Below, in pieces: positions 23,954 through 31,660 of a stretch of DNA of 64,000 nucleotides. The stretch spans positions 124,001-188,000 of the forward strand of contig JYOB01000009.1 in NCBI GenBank assembly GCA_000955795.1. The letters are read 5' to 3'. A program made the translations under genes and the position numbers. Within the stretch, counting starts at the first letter, position 1; every line of letters begins with the position of its first letter. Under the pieces are notes generated by a model. It had not been told where the DNA came from. It saw nothing but the letters and a program-made list of their open reading frames with translations, and ran no database searches. This DNA is from Burkholderiaceae bacterium 26 (GTDB lineage: Bacteria; Pseudomonadota; Gammaproteobacteria; Burkholderiales; Burkholderiaceae).

Positions 23954-24601
23954 CTACAGCGTATCGTCGTCGGAGAACAAGCGATGACGTATCGCGTACC
24001 GCACAAGGGCGGCTTCGCTTGAGAGCTGCAGCTTGTCCATCAACCGCATCTTGTAGGTGCTGATGGTCTTGGCGCTCACGCACAGGCTGGTGGCGATCTC
24101 GGTCAAGGGCTCACCCCGCACCAGCCGGCGATAGACCTCCATCTCACGGTCGGACAGGCGTGTGTGGGCCGCCTCCTCACTGGGCTCGCCAAGGCTGTGG
24201 GCAAGCTTCTCCGCCATGGGCGGGCTGACATACGTGCCGCCGGTCGCCACCTTCTGCAGCGCGGTGACCAGTTCGGTCGCAGCGCTCTCCTTCGTCAGGT
24301 AGCCGGCCGCCCCCGCACGAAAGGCGCGCGCCACGTACTGCTCTTCAGCGTGCATGGTCAGCACCAGCACGCGCACCCTGGGGTGGTCGTCGTGCAACTG
24401 GCGGAGCAGCTCCAGCCCGCTGCGCCCCGGCATTGAAAGATCCAGCACGATTACCTGCGGTTGATGGTCGCGCACCAGTTGCAGGACCTGCGTACCATCG
24501 GAAGCTTCGCATGCGACCTCAAAATCCCCTGCGCGCTCCAGGATATGACGCACACCATCGCGCATCACGGCATGATCGTCGGCGATCATCACGCGAATCA
24601 T
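23954..24601 (-). CDS. NarL/FixJ-family response regulator
   Basis: A 215-residue regulator. The receiver domain (residues 1-~120) has the acidic pair in IADDH, the phospho-acceptor Asp in VIVLDLSMPG, Thr in VLVLTMH and Lys in YLTKESA. The LuxR-type helix-turn-helix (residues ~148-205) reads LSDREMEVYRRLVRGEPLTEIATSLCVSAKTISTYKMRLMDKL. The start overlaps the histidine-kinase stop by 4 bp (ATGA), so the pair is coupled. It is an orthodox transcription activator that dimerises on phosphorylation. Targets are unknown; position between the exporter operon and fnr suggests it tunes this island. Confidence 0.93.
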   Translation of the reverse strand: MIRVMIADDHAVMRDGVRHILERAGDFEVACEASDGTQVLQLVRDHQPQVIVLDLSMPGRSGLELLRQLHDDHPRVRVLVLTMHAEEQYVARAFRAGAAGYLTKESAATELVTALQKVATGGTYVSPPMAEKLAHSLGEPSEEAAHTRLSDREMEVYRRLVRGEPLTEIATSLCVSAKTISTYKMRLMDKLQLSSEAALVRYAIRHRLFSDDDTL

Positions 24602-25986
24602 GTCCGTGCCTCCTCGGTGACTTTGTGAACGGTGGGAAAGCTTACGCTCAAGCGAAAGCCGCCGCCCGGCGCGTGTGTGATCGTTGCCTGCCCGCCCAAT
24701 AACCGGGCCCGCTCACGAATGCCAAGCAACCCCAGCGGCTTGCGTTCACCCACCGCCGGAGGTGCCCCGCTCCAGCCATGCCCATTGTCTTGAATGGACA
24801 ACTCCAGCACGTCTTCCTGCTGCGAAAACTCGATCTCAACACGCGTGGCATCGGCATGGCGCACGACATTGTTGAGCGCCTCCTGCACGATCCGAAAGAC
24901 CGAGATGGCAGCGCGCTCGTTCATTGCCAGCTCTTGAGCATGCACAGTCACGACCAGGCCAAAGCGTTGGCGAAAATTCTTGGCCATCCATTCGATGGAA
25001 GGCACCAGCCCCAGCTCGTCGAGCAACGGCGGCCGAAGATCCGCAGAAATCTGCCGCACGGCAACAATTGTCTCGTCGATCACGTGTTGCATCGCCTGGG
25101 TCTGGTCGATCAGCGTCGTGTCGCTCCGTGCTGCCTGCAGATCCGCCGCCAGCAGCGAAATGTCCATCTTGAGCGCGCTCAGACGTTGACCCAGATCGTC
25201 GTGCAGCTCACGGGCGATGCGGTGCCGCTCCTCCTCCCGCGTAGCCAGGATGCTGTCCGACAAATGCTGCAGTTCTTCCTGGGAGCGCCGCAGTGCCGCT
25301 TCCGCGCGGACGCGCTCCGTGGTGTCGCGCAGCATCACCGTGAACAGCTTGCCGCCGTTCACCTCGATTTGTGAAATCGACGCTTCGATCGGGAATTCCC
25401 GCCCGTCGGTGTGCAGGGCAAACAGCGGGCGCTGCTTACCCATCTGACGCTCCGATACGCCCGTTACCCCGAAGCGCCGCACATGGGTCTCGTGGGCACC
25501 GCGAAACCGCTCGGGAATAAAGTCTGACAGGGGGCGACCGATAGCCTGGCGAGCCGAGCAACCGAACAGTGTCTCGGCCATGGGATTGAACAACACGATG
25601 CGCTGGGCGTCATCGACGGAAATGATGGCTTCCATGGACGAGCGGATGATGCCGGCCAGCCGGGCTTCGCTCTTTTCAAGGTACGACAGGTCCCGGGCGA
25701 CGGCGGCTCGCAACTTCCGCAGCCGCAGCCAGTAGAACACCAGCGCGATGATGGCAAAAATACTTGCCGAGGCTAGCAAAATAAACGGTGCGTCCCCGGC
25801 CTGGAGTGCAAACGCCAGCCGGGCAACCGACGCGGCCAGCAGCAAAATGGCCAGTACCCCCACCACAAGTTCGGCCGAAGTGGATTGCAGCTGCAGCAGC
25901 CGCCTGTGCATTGCCTTCGAGGATTGAGTGTCTTGCTCCGCCACCAAACACCACCAAAAGGTCGGGATGCAATCAACATAGCCCAT
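24598..25986 (-). CDS. PAS-containing sensor histidine kinase (HisKA_3 type)
   Basis: A 462-residue kinase starting at ATG 25986; no good Shine-Dalgarno supports it, and GTG 25944 is an alternative. Two membrane helices lie near residues 40-85 (LVVGVLAILLLAASVARLAFAL and FILLASASIFAIIALVFYWL) with almost no periplasmic loop. A PAS domain follows (~105-215; ISVDDAQRIVLFNPMAETLFGCSARQAIG), with a Cys (FGC) but no haem or flavin motif I can assign. The dimerisation/phosphotransfer helix has EEERHRIARELHDDLGQRLSALKMDI (phospho-His in ELHDD). The ATPase has EALNNVVRHADAT, DNGHGW and LGLLGIRERARLLGG. Its partner is the overlapping NarL-type regulator. Signal unknown; a redox or membrane cue is inferred. 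Confidence 0.9.
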   Translation of the reverse strand: MGYVDCIPTFWWCLVAEQDTQSSKAMHRRLLQLQSTSAELVVGVLAILLLAASVARLAFALQAGDAPFILLASASIFAIIALVFYWLRLRKLRAAVARDLSYLEKSEARLAGIIRSSMEAIISVDDAQRIVLFNPMAETLFGCSARQAIGRPLSDFIPERFRGAHETHVRRFGVTGVSERQMGKQRPLFALHTDGREFPIEASISQIEVNGGKLFTVMLRDTTERVRAEAALRRSQEELQHLSDSILATREEERHRIARELHDDLGQRLSALKMDISLLAADLQAARSDTTLIDQTQAMQHVIDETIVAVRQISADLRPPLLDELGLVPSIEWMAKNFRQRFGLVVTVHAQELAMNERAAISVFRIVQEALNNVVRHADATRVEIEFSQQEDVLELSIQDNGHGWSGAPPAVGERKPLGLLGIRERARLLGGQATITHAPGGGFRLSVSFPTVHKVTEEART

Positions 25987-26043
25987 TCCCAAGGCTGGAG
26001 ATACTAGCCGAGTGAAGGAGAAGCCCCCCGGAAAACCCTGCCG

Positions 26044-26069
26044 CCGGTGTCAGGGAATCCTGACACCGG
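26044..26069. promoter_or_regulatory. perfect 11-bp inverted repeat between the kinase gene and fnr
   Basis: Arms 26044-26054 and 26059-26069 (CCGGTGTCAGG / CCTGACACCGG) are exact complements around a GAAT loop. There is no T-run after either arm. It lies ~60 bp upstream of the kinase start and ~170 bp upstream of fnr, so an operator is more likely than a terminator. Confidence 0.55.
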
Positions 26070-26102
26070 TATGGCGCATTCCGACGGTCAACTCAGCGCT
26101 GC

Positions 26103-26116
26103 CTGATTTCGCGCAA
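26103..26116. promoter_or_regulatory. possible FNR-like box upstream of fnr
   Basis: CTGATTTCGCGCAA differs from the TTGATN4CGCAA type only at base 1. No good -10 lies at the 21-nt spacing in either direction, so autoregulation is possible but poorly supported. Confidence 0.3.
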
Positions 26117-26239
26117 ACGCGGCGCCTCCGATACTGAGCGTACGGACACCGGACCTTGATGGAACGCAGTGACCGGATACCCACCGCCTCGCCGAGGATG
26201 TGTGGCTCAAAGACCACAAACGCCTCCCGGAGCCGCCCC

Positions 26240-27040
26240 ATGATTCCGCGCACCATAGAGTCCCCTGCCCCCATTGAAACCCGCCATCCTGCTGCGCTTC
26301 CCCAACTCAGGCTCGTGCGCGACGCCACCCAGGCCCGGCAGACTACGCCACTGATCCCGGGCAGCCAATGTGCCAATTGCATGATGCACTGGGCCTGCAT
26401 TGCGAGCGCTGTACCATCCGCGCAACGCGAACAACTGGACCAGATGGTGCACACGTGGCGCAAGATCGCCAAGGGCGAAGCACTCTTCCGTGCGGGTGAC
26501 AACTTCCACGCGCTGTATTCCATCCGGTCTGGATCGTTCAAAACCGTGGTCTCGCACCCCAACGGCGCAAGTCACGTCACCGGATTCCAGCTGTCGGGCG
26601 AAACGCTTGGGCTCGACGGCATTGCCGCCGATCGCCACACCTGTGATGCGATTGCCCTGGAAGACAGCACGGTCTGCTCCATGCCTTTCCATTGCGTTGA
26701 GGACCTCTGCCAGGACATCCGCCCACTGCAACATCGCCTTCACCAACTGATGGCCGAAGAGATCGTGCGCGAGTCGGGCCTCATGCTGCTGCTCGCCGGG
26801 CTCAGTGCGGAAGCACGCGTTGCCACCTTCCTGCTGAACCTCTCCACACGCATGCAAGACCGCGGGTACTCCGCTTTGAGCTTCACGCTGCGCATGACGC
26901 GCGAAGAAATCGGCAGCTACCTCGGCATGCAGCTTGAGACTGTCAGCCGGGCGCTGTCGAGGTTCCAACGCGAAGGCTGGATCGTCGTGAGCGGCAAGAA
27001 CATCGAGCTGACTGACAAGGCAGCACTGACGGAGCTTTGA
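26240..27040 (+). CDS. fnr: FNR-type oxygen-sensing transcription regulator (CRP/FNR family)
   Basis: A 266-residue regulator. ATG 26240 has GGAG and gives near-normal FNR length; upstream in-frame starts add unconserved residues. The N-terminal segment QCANCMMHWAC has the CX2CX5C spacing of FNR, and a fourth Cys is available in RHTCDAIALEDSTVC, matching the ligand near FNR Cys122. Together these could hold an oxygen-labile [4Fe-4S] cluster. The cyclic-nucleotide-like barrel follows (GEALFRAGDNFHALYSIRSGSFKTVV). The helix-turn-helix TREEIGSYLGMQLETVSRALSRFQREG contains ExxSR, the FNR contact set for TTGAT half-sites. It is the obvious candidate to bind the FNR-like boxes across this island. 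A strong terminator follows. Confidence 0.92.
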   Translation: MIPRTIESPAPIETRHPAALPQLRLVRDATQARQTTPLIPGSQCANCMMHWACIASAVPSAQREQLDQMVHTWRKIAKGEALFRAGDNFHALYSIRSGSFKTVVSHPNGASHVTGFQLSGETLGLDGIAADRHTCDAIALEDSTVCSMPFHCVEDLCQDIRPLQHRLHQLMAEEIVRESGLMLLLAGLSAEARVATFLLNLSTRMQDRGYSALSFTLRMTREEIGSYLGMQLETVSRALSRFQREGWIVVSGKNIELTDKAALTEL

Positions 27041-27061
27041 TCGGTCTGCCTGTTATCCCCT

Positions 27062-27104
27062 AAAAAAACGCTGCTCCGGTTTTGCTTCCGGGCAGCGTTT
27101 TTTT
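27062..27104. terminator. bidirectional rho-independent terminator after fnr
   Basis: AAAAAAACGCTGCTCCGG and CCGGGCAGCGTTTTTTT pair around a short T-rich loop. The A-run on one side and T-run on the other let it stop both the rightward fnr transcript and the leftward BON/Usp operon. Confidence 0.9.
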
Positions 27105-27125
27105 GCTCTTGCATGACTTCCGACC

Positions 27126-27773
27126 TTACGGCGCGATCTGGAGATGATCGATGACTTCCGTCACGCCAGGTGCGGACCATGCCGCGCCCTTGGCAGCGCG
27201 CCGCTCCGCAGCGGAACCGATGTGGCCGCTGAGCGTCACCGTCCCGCCCTGAACGGAGACGCGAATGTGATCGGCCTCGCGTGCGGCATGCCGCTTGAGC
27301 GCCGCGCCGATCTGCTCGGCAACATTGGCCGGCACCACGCGCGCTTTGATCCGCAGCCGGTTGATCAGCCCCGCGACACCGCGCAACGACCCCACCGCAT
27401 GCGCCGCCTGTTCGCTCTGGTATGGCCAGTCGACCTCTCCCGAGAGCGTTACCCAGCCGTTTTCGACCAGCACCTCGATGCGATTGGACGGCAGGCTGAC
27501 CTGCCATTCAAGCGCGTCACGGGCTGCTTGAGCAACGTCCGCGTCTGTGTGTGCACCGGGCAGGCGAACTTCGATTTTCTGCACGACACCACGCACGCCA
27601 CCCACGCGCTCGGCTGCATGCTCGGCAGCGAGCTTCTCCATGTAGCTGCGCACGTGGCCGGTCAGTGTCACCACGCCGTTCTCCACTTCGACACCAATCG
27701 CGGCGGCATCCACCGCAGGTTCCCAAAGCAGTTCGTCGTTGACGTCCTGCTTGATGCCCAGATCGCTTTTCAT
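27126..27773 (-). CDS. triple BON-domain protein
   Basis: A 215-residue protein with no signal peptide, made of three BON domains: residues ~5-72 (VEVENGVVTLTGHVRSYMEKLAAEHAAERVGGVRGVVQKIEV), ~78-145 (VLVENGWVTLSGEVDWPYQSEQAAHAVGSLRGVAGLINRLRI) and ~148-215 (VSVQGGTVTLSGHIGSAAERRAAKGAAWSAPGVTEVIDHLQI). Each has the G-x-V-T-L-x-G turn and a following helix. BON proteins are linked to membrane or osmotic stress; OsmY is the periplasmic model, but this one should be cytosolic. It is the last gene of a six-gene leftward operon from the stress protein at 30856 to the terminator at 27062. The paralog at 28789 shares the layout. Confidence 0.9.
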   Translation of the reverse strand: MKSDLGIKQDVNDELLWEPAVDAAAIGVEVENGVVTLTGHVRSYMEKLAAEHAAERVGGVRGVVQKIEVRLPGAHTDADVAQAARDALEWQVSLPSNRIEVLVENGWVTLSGEVDWPYQSEQAAHAVGSLRGVAGLINRLRIKARVVPANVAEQIGAALKRHAAREADHIRVSVQGGTVTLSGHIGSAAERRAAKGAAWSAPGVTEVIDHLQIAP

Positions 27774-27803
27774 ACCTCGCTCCTGCTAGATAGAGTCGCC
27801 TGG

Positions 27804-28166
27804 CTATGCCCAGTGGCGTTCACGCGCCGTTTGGCAAGACAGACAGCGCATGGCTGTCGGCTGGGCTTGCAGGCGTAAAAACGGAATCGTTTCGCCACAA
27901 TCGACGCAGATGCCGTAGCTGTGCTGCTGCATACGCTCGCGCGCAGCATTCAGTTGCTCCAACTCGCTTCGGTAACGGGCGAGCATGACGTCGTTCGTTT
28001 GGTCACCCGCCTCTTCATCGGCAAGGTCCGCGTTTTCGAACGGCGCCTCACGCTGGATCGGCATAACGGAATCGCCCAGCGCCAATAGTTGGCGTTGCAC
28101 GCGGGCTTCCTGCTCGTCGAGCAAGCTCCTCAGCCGTTTCCATTGCGCCTCGGTAAAGGGGGTCAT
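27804..28166 (-). CDS. DksA/TraR-type zinc-finger protein
   Basis: A 120-residue protein: coiled-coil N-terminal half (TEAQWKRLRSLLDEQEARVQRQLLALGD ... MLARYRSELEQLNAARERMQ), then a C4 zinc finger CVDC-x17-CLSC in the DksA/TraR position. DksA-like proteins insert a coiled coil into the RNA polymerase secondary channel and alter stringent-response promoters with ppGpp. The acidic ADLADEEAGDQ lies where DksA has its tip aspartates, but the canonical DxxDxA is not exactly kept, so activity is uncertain. Operon neighbours are BON, flavodoxin-like and universal stress proteins, which suits a growth-arrest regulator. Confidence 0.88.
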   Translation of the reverse strand: MTPFTEAQWKRLRSLLDEQEARVQRQLLALGDSVMPIQREAPFENADLADEEAGDQTNDVMLARYRSELEQLNAARERMQQHSYGICVDCGETIPFLRLQAQPTAMRCLSCQTARERHWA

Positions 28167-28212
28167 GCCCAGTCTCCTTCTGTTGATTCAGCGTCGCGCT
28201 GTGTGTTCGGCT

Positions 28213-28743
28213 TCAGGCTTCCGTTGGCGACAGCCAGGCTGGGCGCTGCCTCGATTGTTCCCACCGGCCGGCCGTCTTCACCTGATCGATAAAGCCCGCG
28301 ATCTCCTCCTGCGACAACCCGCTGAGCACGTCGCGCTGGAACAACGCCAGCACCGGCGCCGGAATGGTGGCCGTGATCCGCATGATTTCTTCCACAGCGC
28401 GGAATGCCCCGCGCGCCGCCATGACACAAATCACAGACAAGTGCGTGGACGCCGGCAATTGGTCAGCCAGGAAGTCCCGCATGGGCGAAGCCAGATGGCC
28501 CATCCAGATGGGCGCGATCACGACGACGTGTTCGACTTCACCAAGCGGCGGACCTTCGTAGCGATACTTGGCGCGTGCATGGAATACCGTTTCGATGACG
28601 CAGCGCGCATCGCCCAGGAAGCCGGCACGCGGGTGCTCGTCGGTCACCTCGGCAAGCTGCCATCCGCTCTGCGCAGCCATCTGCTCGGCAACCTGACGTG
28701 CCGTACCGGTGCGCGAGTAGTACACGATCAGCTTCTTTTCCAT
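28213..28743 (-). CDS. flavodoxin-domain protein (HemG/menaquinone-linked type)
   Basis: A 176-residue flavodoxin-fold protein; ATG 28743 has GGAG, whereas codons before it lack one. The FMN-phosphate loop YYSRTGTARQVAEQMA near residue 10 is clear, as is VVVIAPIWMGHLASPMRDFL around the isoalloxazine site. Size and layout fit single-domain flavodoxins such as protoporphyrinogen oxidase HemG. HemG-like enzymes use the quinone pool instead of oxygen, fitting anaerobic haem synthesis, but no HemG-specific long-loop evidence is visible, so only the fold is firm. Fourth gene of the stress operon, 45 bp downstream of the BON protein at 28789. Confidence 0.8.
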   Translation of the reverse strand: MEKKLIVYYSRTGTARQVAEQMAAQSGWQLAEVTDEHPRAGFLGDARCVIETVFHARAKYRYEGPPLGEVEHVVVIAPIWMGHLASPMRDFLADQLPASTHLSVICVMAARGAFRAVEEIMRITATIPAPVLALFQRDVLSGLSQEEIAGFIDQVKTAGRWEQSRQRPAWLSPTEA

Positions 28744-28788
28744 CTCGGACTCCAGGGTTTTCGAAAGCAGTGGAACGGGCAATTGCCT

Positions 28789-29442
28789 CTAGGAAACAAC
28801 CCACATTTGATCGACAACGGCACGCACGCCGGGCGCGTCCCATGCGGCTTCACGGGCCGCACGGCACTCGTTGAGGTTGCGCAGCGGCCCATACAACGTC
28901 ACCGTCCCGTCCGCCACGGAGACACTGAGGCGAGAGGCGTCGACCACAGCCAGGCGTTGCAGCGCCTTCGCAATGCGATCACTCAGATCTGCCGGGCCAG
29001 CGGCAGGGCGCAATGTCAGCGCATTGGCCACGGACTTCACGCCGTGGACTCTGCGCACCGTGTCCAGTGCAGCACGGCGCTGGAAGTCCTGATCGACTTC
29101 ACCGCGCAGCGTCACGGCCCCGTTTTCAACAGTGATCTGGACAACGTTCGGCGGGACCGATGCATTCCAATGCAATGCATTGCTGATCGCCTGGGCAATC
29201 TCGTCATCCGGGCGTTCCATATCTGGCGGCATCCGTACATCCACATGGATGACAAGCGCGGTCACGCCGGCAACGCGGCGGATCGCCTCCTCCGCGGCAT
29301 GCTTGTCGGCAAACGTGTCGACGCCGCCGGAGAGCGTGACGACGCCGTCCTTGGCCTGCACCGCAAAGCGGCTGGCGTCCACCGCCGGATCCCATTGCAG
29401 CTCCTCTTCGACATCGGCCTTGAGCTGGATATCGTTCTTCAT
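28789..29442 (-). CDS. triple BON-domain protein (second copy)
   Basis: A 217-residue cytosolic protein with three BON domains: VQAKDGVVTLSGGVDTFADKHAAEEAIRRVAGVTALVIHV, ITVENGAVTLRGEVDQDFQRRAALDTVRRVHGVKSVANALTL and VSVADGTVTLYGPLRNLNECRAAREAAWDAPGVRAVVDQM. Its N-terminus (MKNDIQLKADVEEELQWDPAVDASRFAV) aligns with that of the copy at 27126 (MKSDLGIKQDVNDELLWEPAVDAAAIGV), so the pair arose by gene duplication. The function of tandem BON cytosolic proteins is unknown. It lies third in the operon after two universal stress proteins. Confidence 0.9.
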   Translation of the reverse strand: MKNDIQLKADVEEELQWDPAVDASRFAVQAKDGVVTLSGGVDTFADKHAAEEAIRRVAGVTALVIHVDVRMPPDMERPDDEIAQAISNALHWNASVPPNVVQITVENGAVTLRGEVDQDFQRRAALDTVRRVHGVKSVANALTLRPAAGPADLSDRIAKALQRLAVVDASRLSVSVADGTVTLYGPLRNLNECRAAREAAWDAPGVRAVVDQMWVVS

Positions 29443-29475
29443 GGTGATCTTCTCAGGTGCAATTGAGGTCGAGGC

Positions 29476-30315
29476 TCAGTGCGACATCAGCACCGGTACG
29501 GTCATCGTCTTGAGCAGGGTGCGTGTCACGCCGCCCAGCACGAGTTCACGCAGGCGGCTGTGCCCATAGGCGCCCATCACGATGAGATCGGCATTGAAGT
29601 CGGCCGCTCGCGAGAGCAGCAACTCGCCCACGGCGGTGTCGGAATCTGCGCAGTCGGCCTCTTCCACCGTGGTGTGGATGCCGCGCGCGTTGAGCGCACG
29701 CGCGACCTGACCGACCGTGGTTTCTTCAGCCCAATGCTTGGGCTGCGTGCTCGTGATCTGCAGCACGTGCACCGTTGCGCCCGTCATCATTGGCATGGCA
29801 TCGTGCAGCGCGCGAGCCGATTCGCGGCCGCCGCTCCAGGCTAGGAGCACACGCTTGGGCAATGCCGTGAAGTTGCCCGCATACGGCACAACCAGCACCG
29901 GGCGGCCCGACTCCAGGATCAGGGTTTCCACAAAGTCGCCGGCGATAAATTCATCCGGGTCGTCATGGTTGCGTTGTCCGACGACCAGAAGATCGGTCTC
30001 CCGCGCTTCACGCAGCACCAGTGCCACGGGGTCGCCTTCCACATCACGCCATTCCGTCTCGACCGGAAGCTTCTCGGTCGCCTGGCGAAAGCGCGCATGC
30101 ACGGCATCCCGCACGCTGTCGCGCCGGATCCGGTCTTCCTCCAGATAGCGTGCAGCGTTTTCCATCATGTAGAACCAGCTAAGGCTTGGCGCAAAGCTCG
30201 CATAGATGCCGACGAGTTTGGCGCCGTGCGCCTGTGCGTACTGGGCCGCAAGGTTGAGGCGGTGCATGGCGCGTTCGCTGCGGTCCAGATGCACCATCAG
30301 ACTGGCGTAGCTCAT
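29476..30315 (-). CDS. tandem-domain universal stress protein
   Basis: A 279-residue protein with two UspA domains; ATG 30315 begins MSYASLMVHLDRSERAMHRL, a typical Usp start. The second domain keeps a G-x2-G-x9-G-type nucleotide loop (MGAYGHSRLRELVLGGVTRTLLKTM), while the first domain is degenerate at this point (VVGQRNHDDPDEFIAGDFVETLI), so only one ATP site is expected. Tandem Usps act in stress and hypoxia survival; molecular targets are mostly unknown. Second in the leftward stress operon, 40 bp after the single-domain Usp. Confidence 0.9.
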   Translation of the reverse strand: MSYASLMVHLDRSERAMHRLNLAAQYAQAHGAKLVGIYASFAPSLSWFYMMENAARYLEEDRIRRDSVRDAVHARFRQATEKLPVETEWRDVEGDPVALVLREARETDLLVVGQRNHDDPDEFIAGDFVETLILESGRPVLVVPYAGNFTALPKRVLLAWSGGRESARALHDAMPMMTGATVHVLQITSTQPKHWAEETTVGQVARALNARGIHTTVEEADCADSDTAVGELLLSRAADFNADLIVMGAYGHSRLRELVLGGVTRTLLKTMTVPVLMSH

Positions 30316-30355
30316 GGTCAGATCCCGATGTCGTGTCAGAGGATGCGATACCCGA

Positions 30356-30856
30356 CTAGGCAATGACGGCATTGCTCAGCGGTTCCGTAGCGGCGTGCGG
30401 TGCTTGCGCCTCCACCGCGCGGACGAGCAGCACCGGCAGCGTGCTCCGGCGTACAACGCTCTCGGCCACGCTGCCCAGGAACAAGCGCTGGAAGCCGCGA
30501 CGCCCGTGCGTGCCCAGGACCAGGGCTTGAGCGCCGACGTTGTGGGCCGCCTGTTCAATGGCAGTGCCGATATCAAAGGTACCGATCGGGTCGTCAACCA
30601 CGACGCTGTGGACGTGCACGCCCGCCTTTTCGGCCTTGTCCCGCGCGTCGGCGACGATTTGATTGCCTTGTTTGACCAAGGCTTCGGTAAAGGCGCCGAC
30701 ATCGATGTAGCCAACGTCGTACATCAGATACGAGTTGTCGATCACGTGCGCGATGACCAGCTCAGAGCCGAGCTTTTGCGCAAGCTGGATGGCCTCGTCC
30801 AGCGCGCGATCTGCCGTCGGGCTGCCATCCACCGCTACCAGAATCCTGTCGTACAT
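30356..30856 (-). CDS. universal stress protein (ATP-binding UspA type)
   Basis: A 166-residue single UspA domain beginning MYDRILVAVDGSPTADRALDEAI. The ATP-binding motif GTHGRRGFQRLFLGSVAESVVRRSTLPVLLVR is complete (G-x2-G-x9-G-S). The family binds ATP or cAMP and supports survival under starvation and anoxia. First gene of a six-gene leftward operon: Usp, tandem Usp, BON, flavodoxin-like, DksA-like, BON. The divergent spacer to the CBS gene holds two FNR-like boxes; the nearer one is suitably placed for this promoter. The paralog at 34131 shares the same loop. Confidence 0.95.
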   Translation of the reverse strand: MYDRILVAVDGSPTADRALDEAIQLAQKLGSELVIAHVIDNSYLMYDVGYIDVGAFTEALVKQGNQIVADARDKAEKAGVHVHSVVVDDPIGTFDIGTAIEQAAHNVGAQALVLGTHGRRGFQRLFLGSVAESVVRRSTLPVLLVRAVEAQAPHAATEPLSNAVIA

Positions 30857-30908
30857 GATCTGCCTCCATCGAATCCGTCGTCCGCCCCAAACGGGGTTGC
30901 TGGATTCA

Positions 30909-30949
30909 ATGTTGGACCACCAAGCGGATCACCCCTTGATTTACATCAG
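30909..30949 (-). promoter_or_regulatory. FNR-like box and weak -10 for the stress-protein operon
   Basis: TTGATTTACATCAG at 30936-30949, one mismatch from the FNR consensus TTGATN4ATCAA. Leftward, 21 nt later, CAACAT (30914-30909) is a 3/6 -10 match. Confidence 0.6.
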
Positions 30950-30981
30950 CGTTTGGCTCAGCGCCCCCCCAGCCACGCCAC

Positions 30982-31022
30982 TTGATCTGCCTCAAGGGCA
31001 AGCGTCCAACGCTCAATAGACT
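30982..31022 (+). promoter_or_regulatory. FNR-like box and -10 for the CBS gene
   Basis: TTGATCTGCCTCAA at 30982-30995 (one mismatch from consensus), 21 nt, then TAGACT at 31017-31022. The leader to ATG 31141 would be ~110 nt. A TATAGT at 31108-31113 may be a second, nearer promoter. Confidence 0.6.
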
Positions 31023-31140
31023 CCTTCGCTATCGGCTGCCGCCTTGTGCAGTCATGGAAAGCTCGCGGCACCTTGTGCGGGATCAACTTCTGACACCGGC
31101 CCGTTCTTATAGTGAAAACGTACGCGCATCGGAGTTCAGC

Positions 31141-31608
31141 ATGAGGGTCGACGAGATTTGCTCCCGCCGCATCGTCCACGTCCAGTCAACGGCGACGCTG
31201 CAGCAGGCCGCCCGATTGATGCGGGACGAAGGCGCTCGTGCGCTACTTGTCACGGAACGCACCGGCTGCGGAGCGCGGGTGGTCGGCATCGTGACAGACC
31301 GGGACATGGTGGTGCACGGGATAGCCAACCGCGGCGACTGCACCGAGACCGCTGTATCGGAAGTCATGACGCGCGGTCTTCTCACCATTCACGATGACGC
31401 CATGATCAGTGAAGCCTTGCGCTCGATGCTGAGCCACGGCCTGCACCGTCTGGCGGTGGTCGATCGTCAGCAACGACTGGTGGGCATGCTAAGCCTGGAC
31501 GACACCATCCGCGCAATGGGTGGCGAATGGACCTTGCTGGCCGGCATTCTCGGTCGCGACAACGCTAGCGGGTCCCGCCAGCATGCGCCGTCCGATTTGA
31601 TTCTCTAA
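31141..31608 (+). CDS. CBS-pair domain protein (second copy)
   Basis: A 155-residue protein; ATG 31141 follows GGAG at good spacing, and in-frame upstream codons lie inside the promoter region. Two CBS motifs: ICSRRIVHVQSTATLQQAARLMRDEGARALLVTE...GIVTDRDMV and VMTRGLLTIHDDAMISEALRSMLSHGLHRLAVVDRQQRLVGMLSLDDTI. It aligns end to end with the protein at 14876. The GIVTDRD and LSLDD Asp residues are where adenosyl ligands usually bind. A stand-alone energy or redox sensor is inferred. Monocistronic, divergent from the stress-protein operon, and convergent with the DUF4010 gene. Confidence 0.92.
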   Translation: MRVDEICSRRIVHVQSTATLQQAARLMRDEGARALLVTERTGCGARVVGIVTDRDMVVHGIANRGDCTETAVSEVMTRGLLTIHDDAMISEALRSMLSHGLHRLAVVDRQQRLVGMLSLDDTIRAMGGEWTLLAGILGRDNASGSRQHAPSDLIL

Positions 31609-31660
31609 GTCTTTTCCTCTGGTGACGGGTCTGATCCGCGTGTGCATTGGCCGGAATTGA

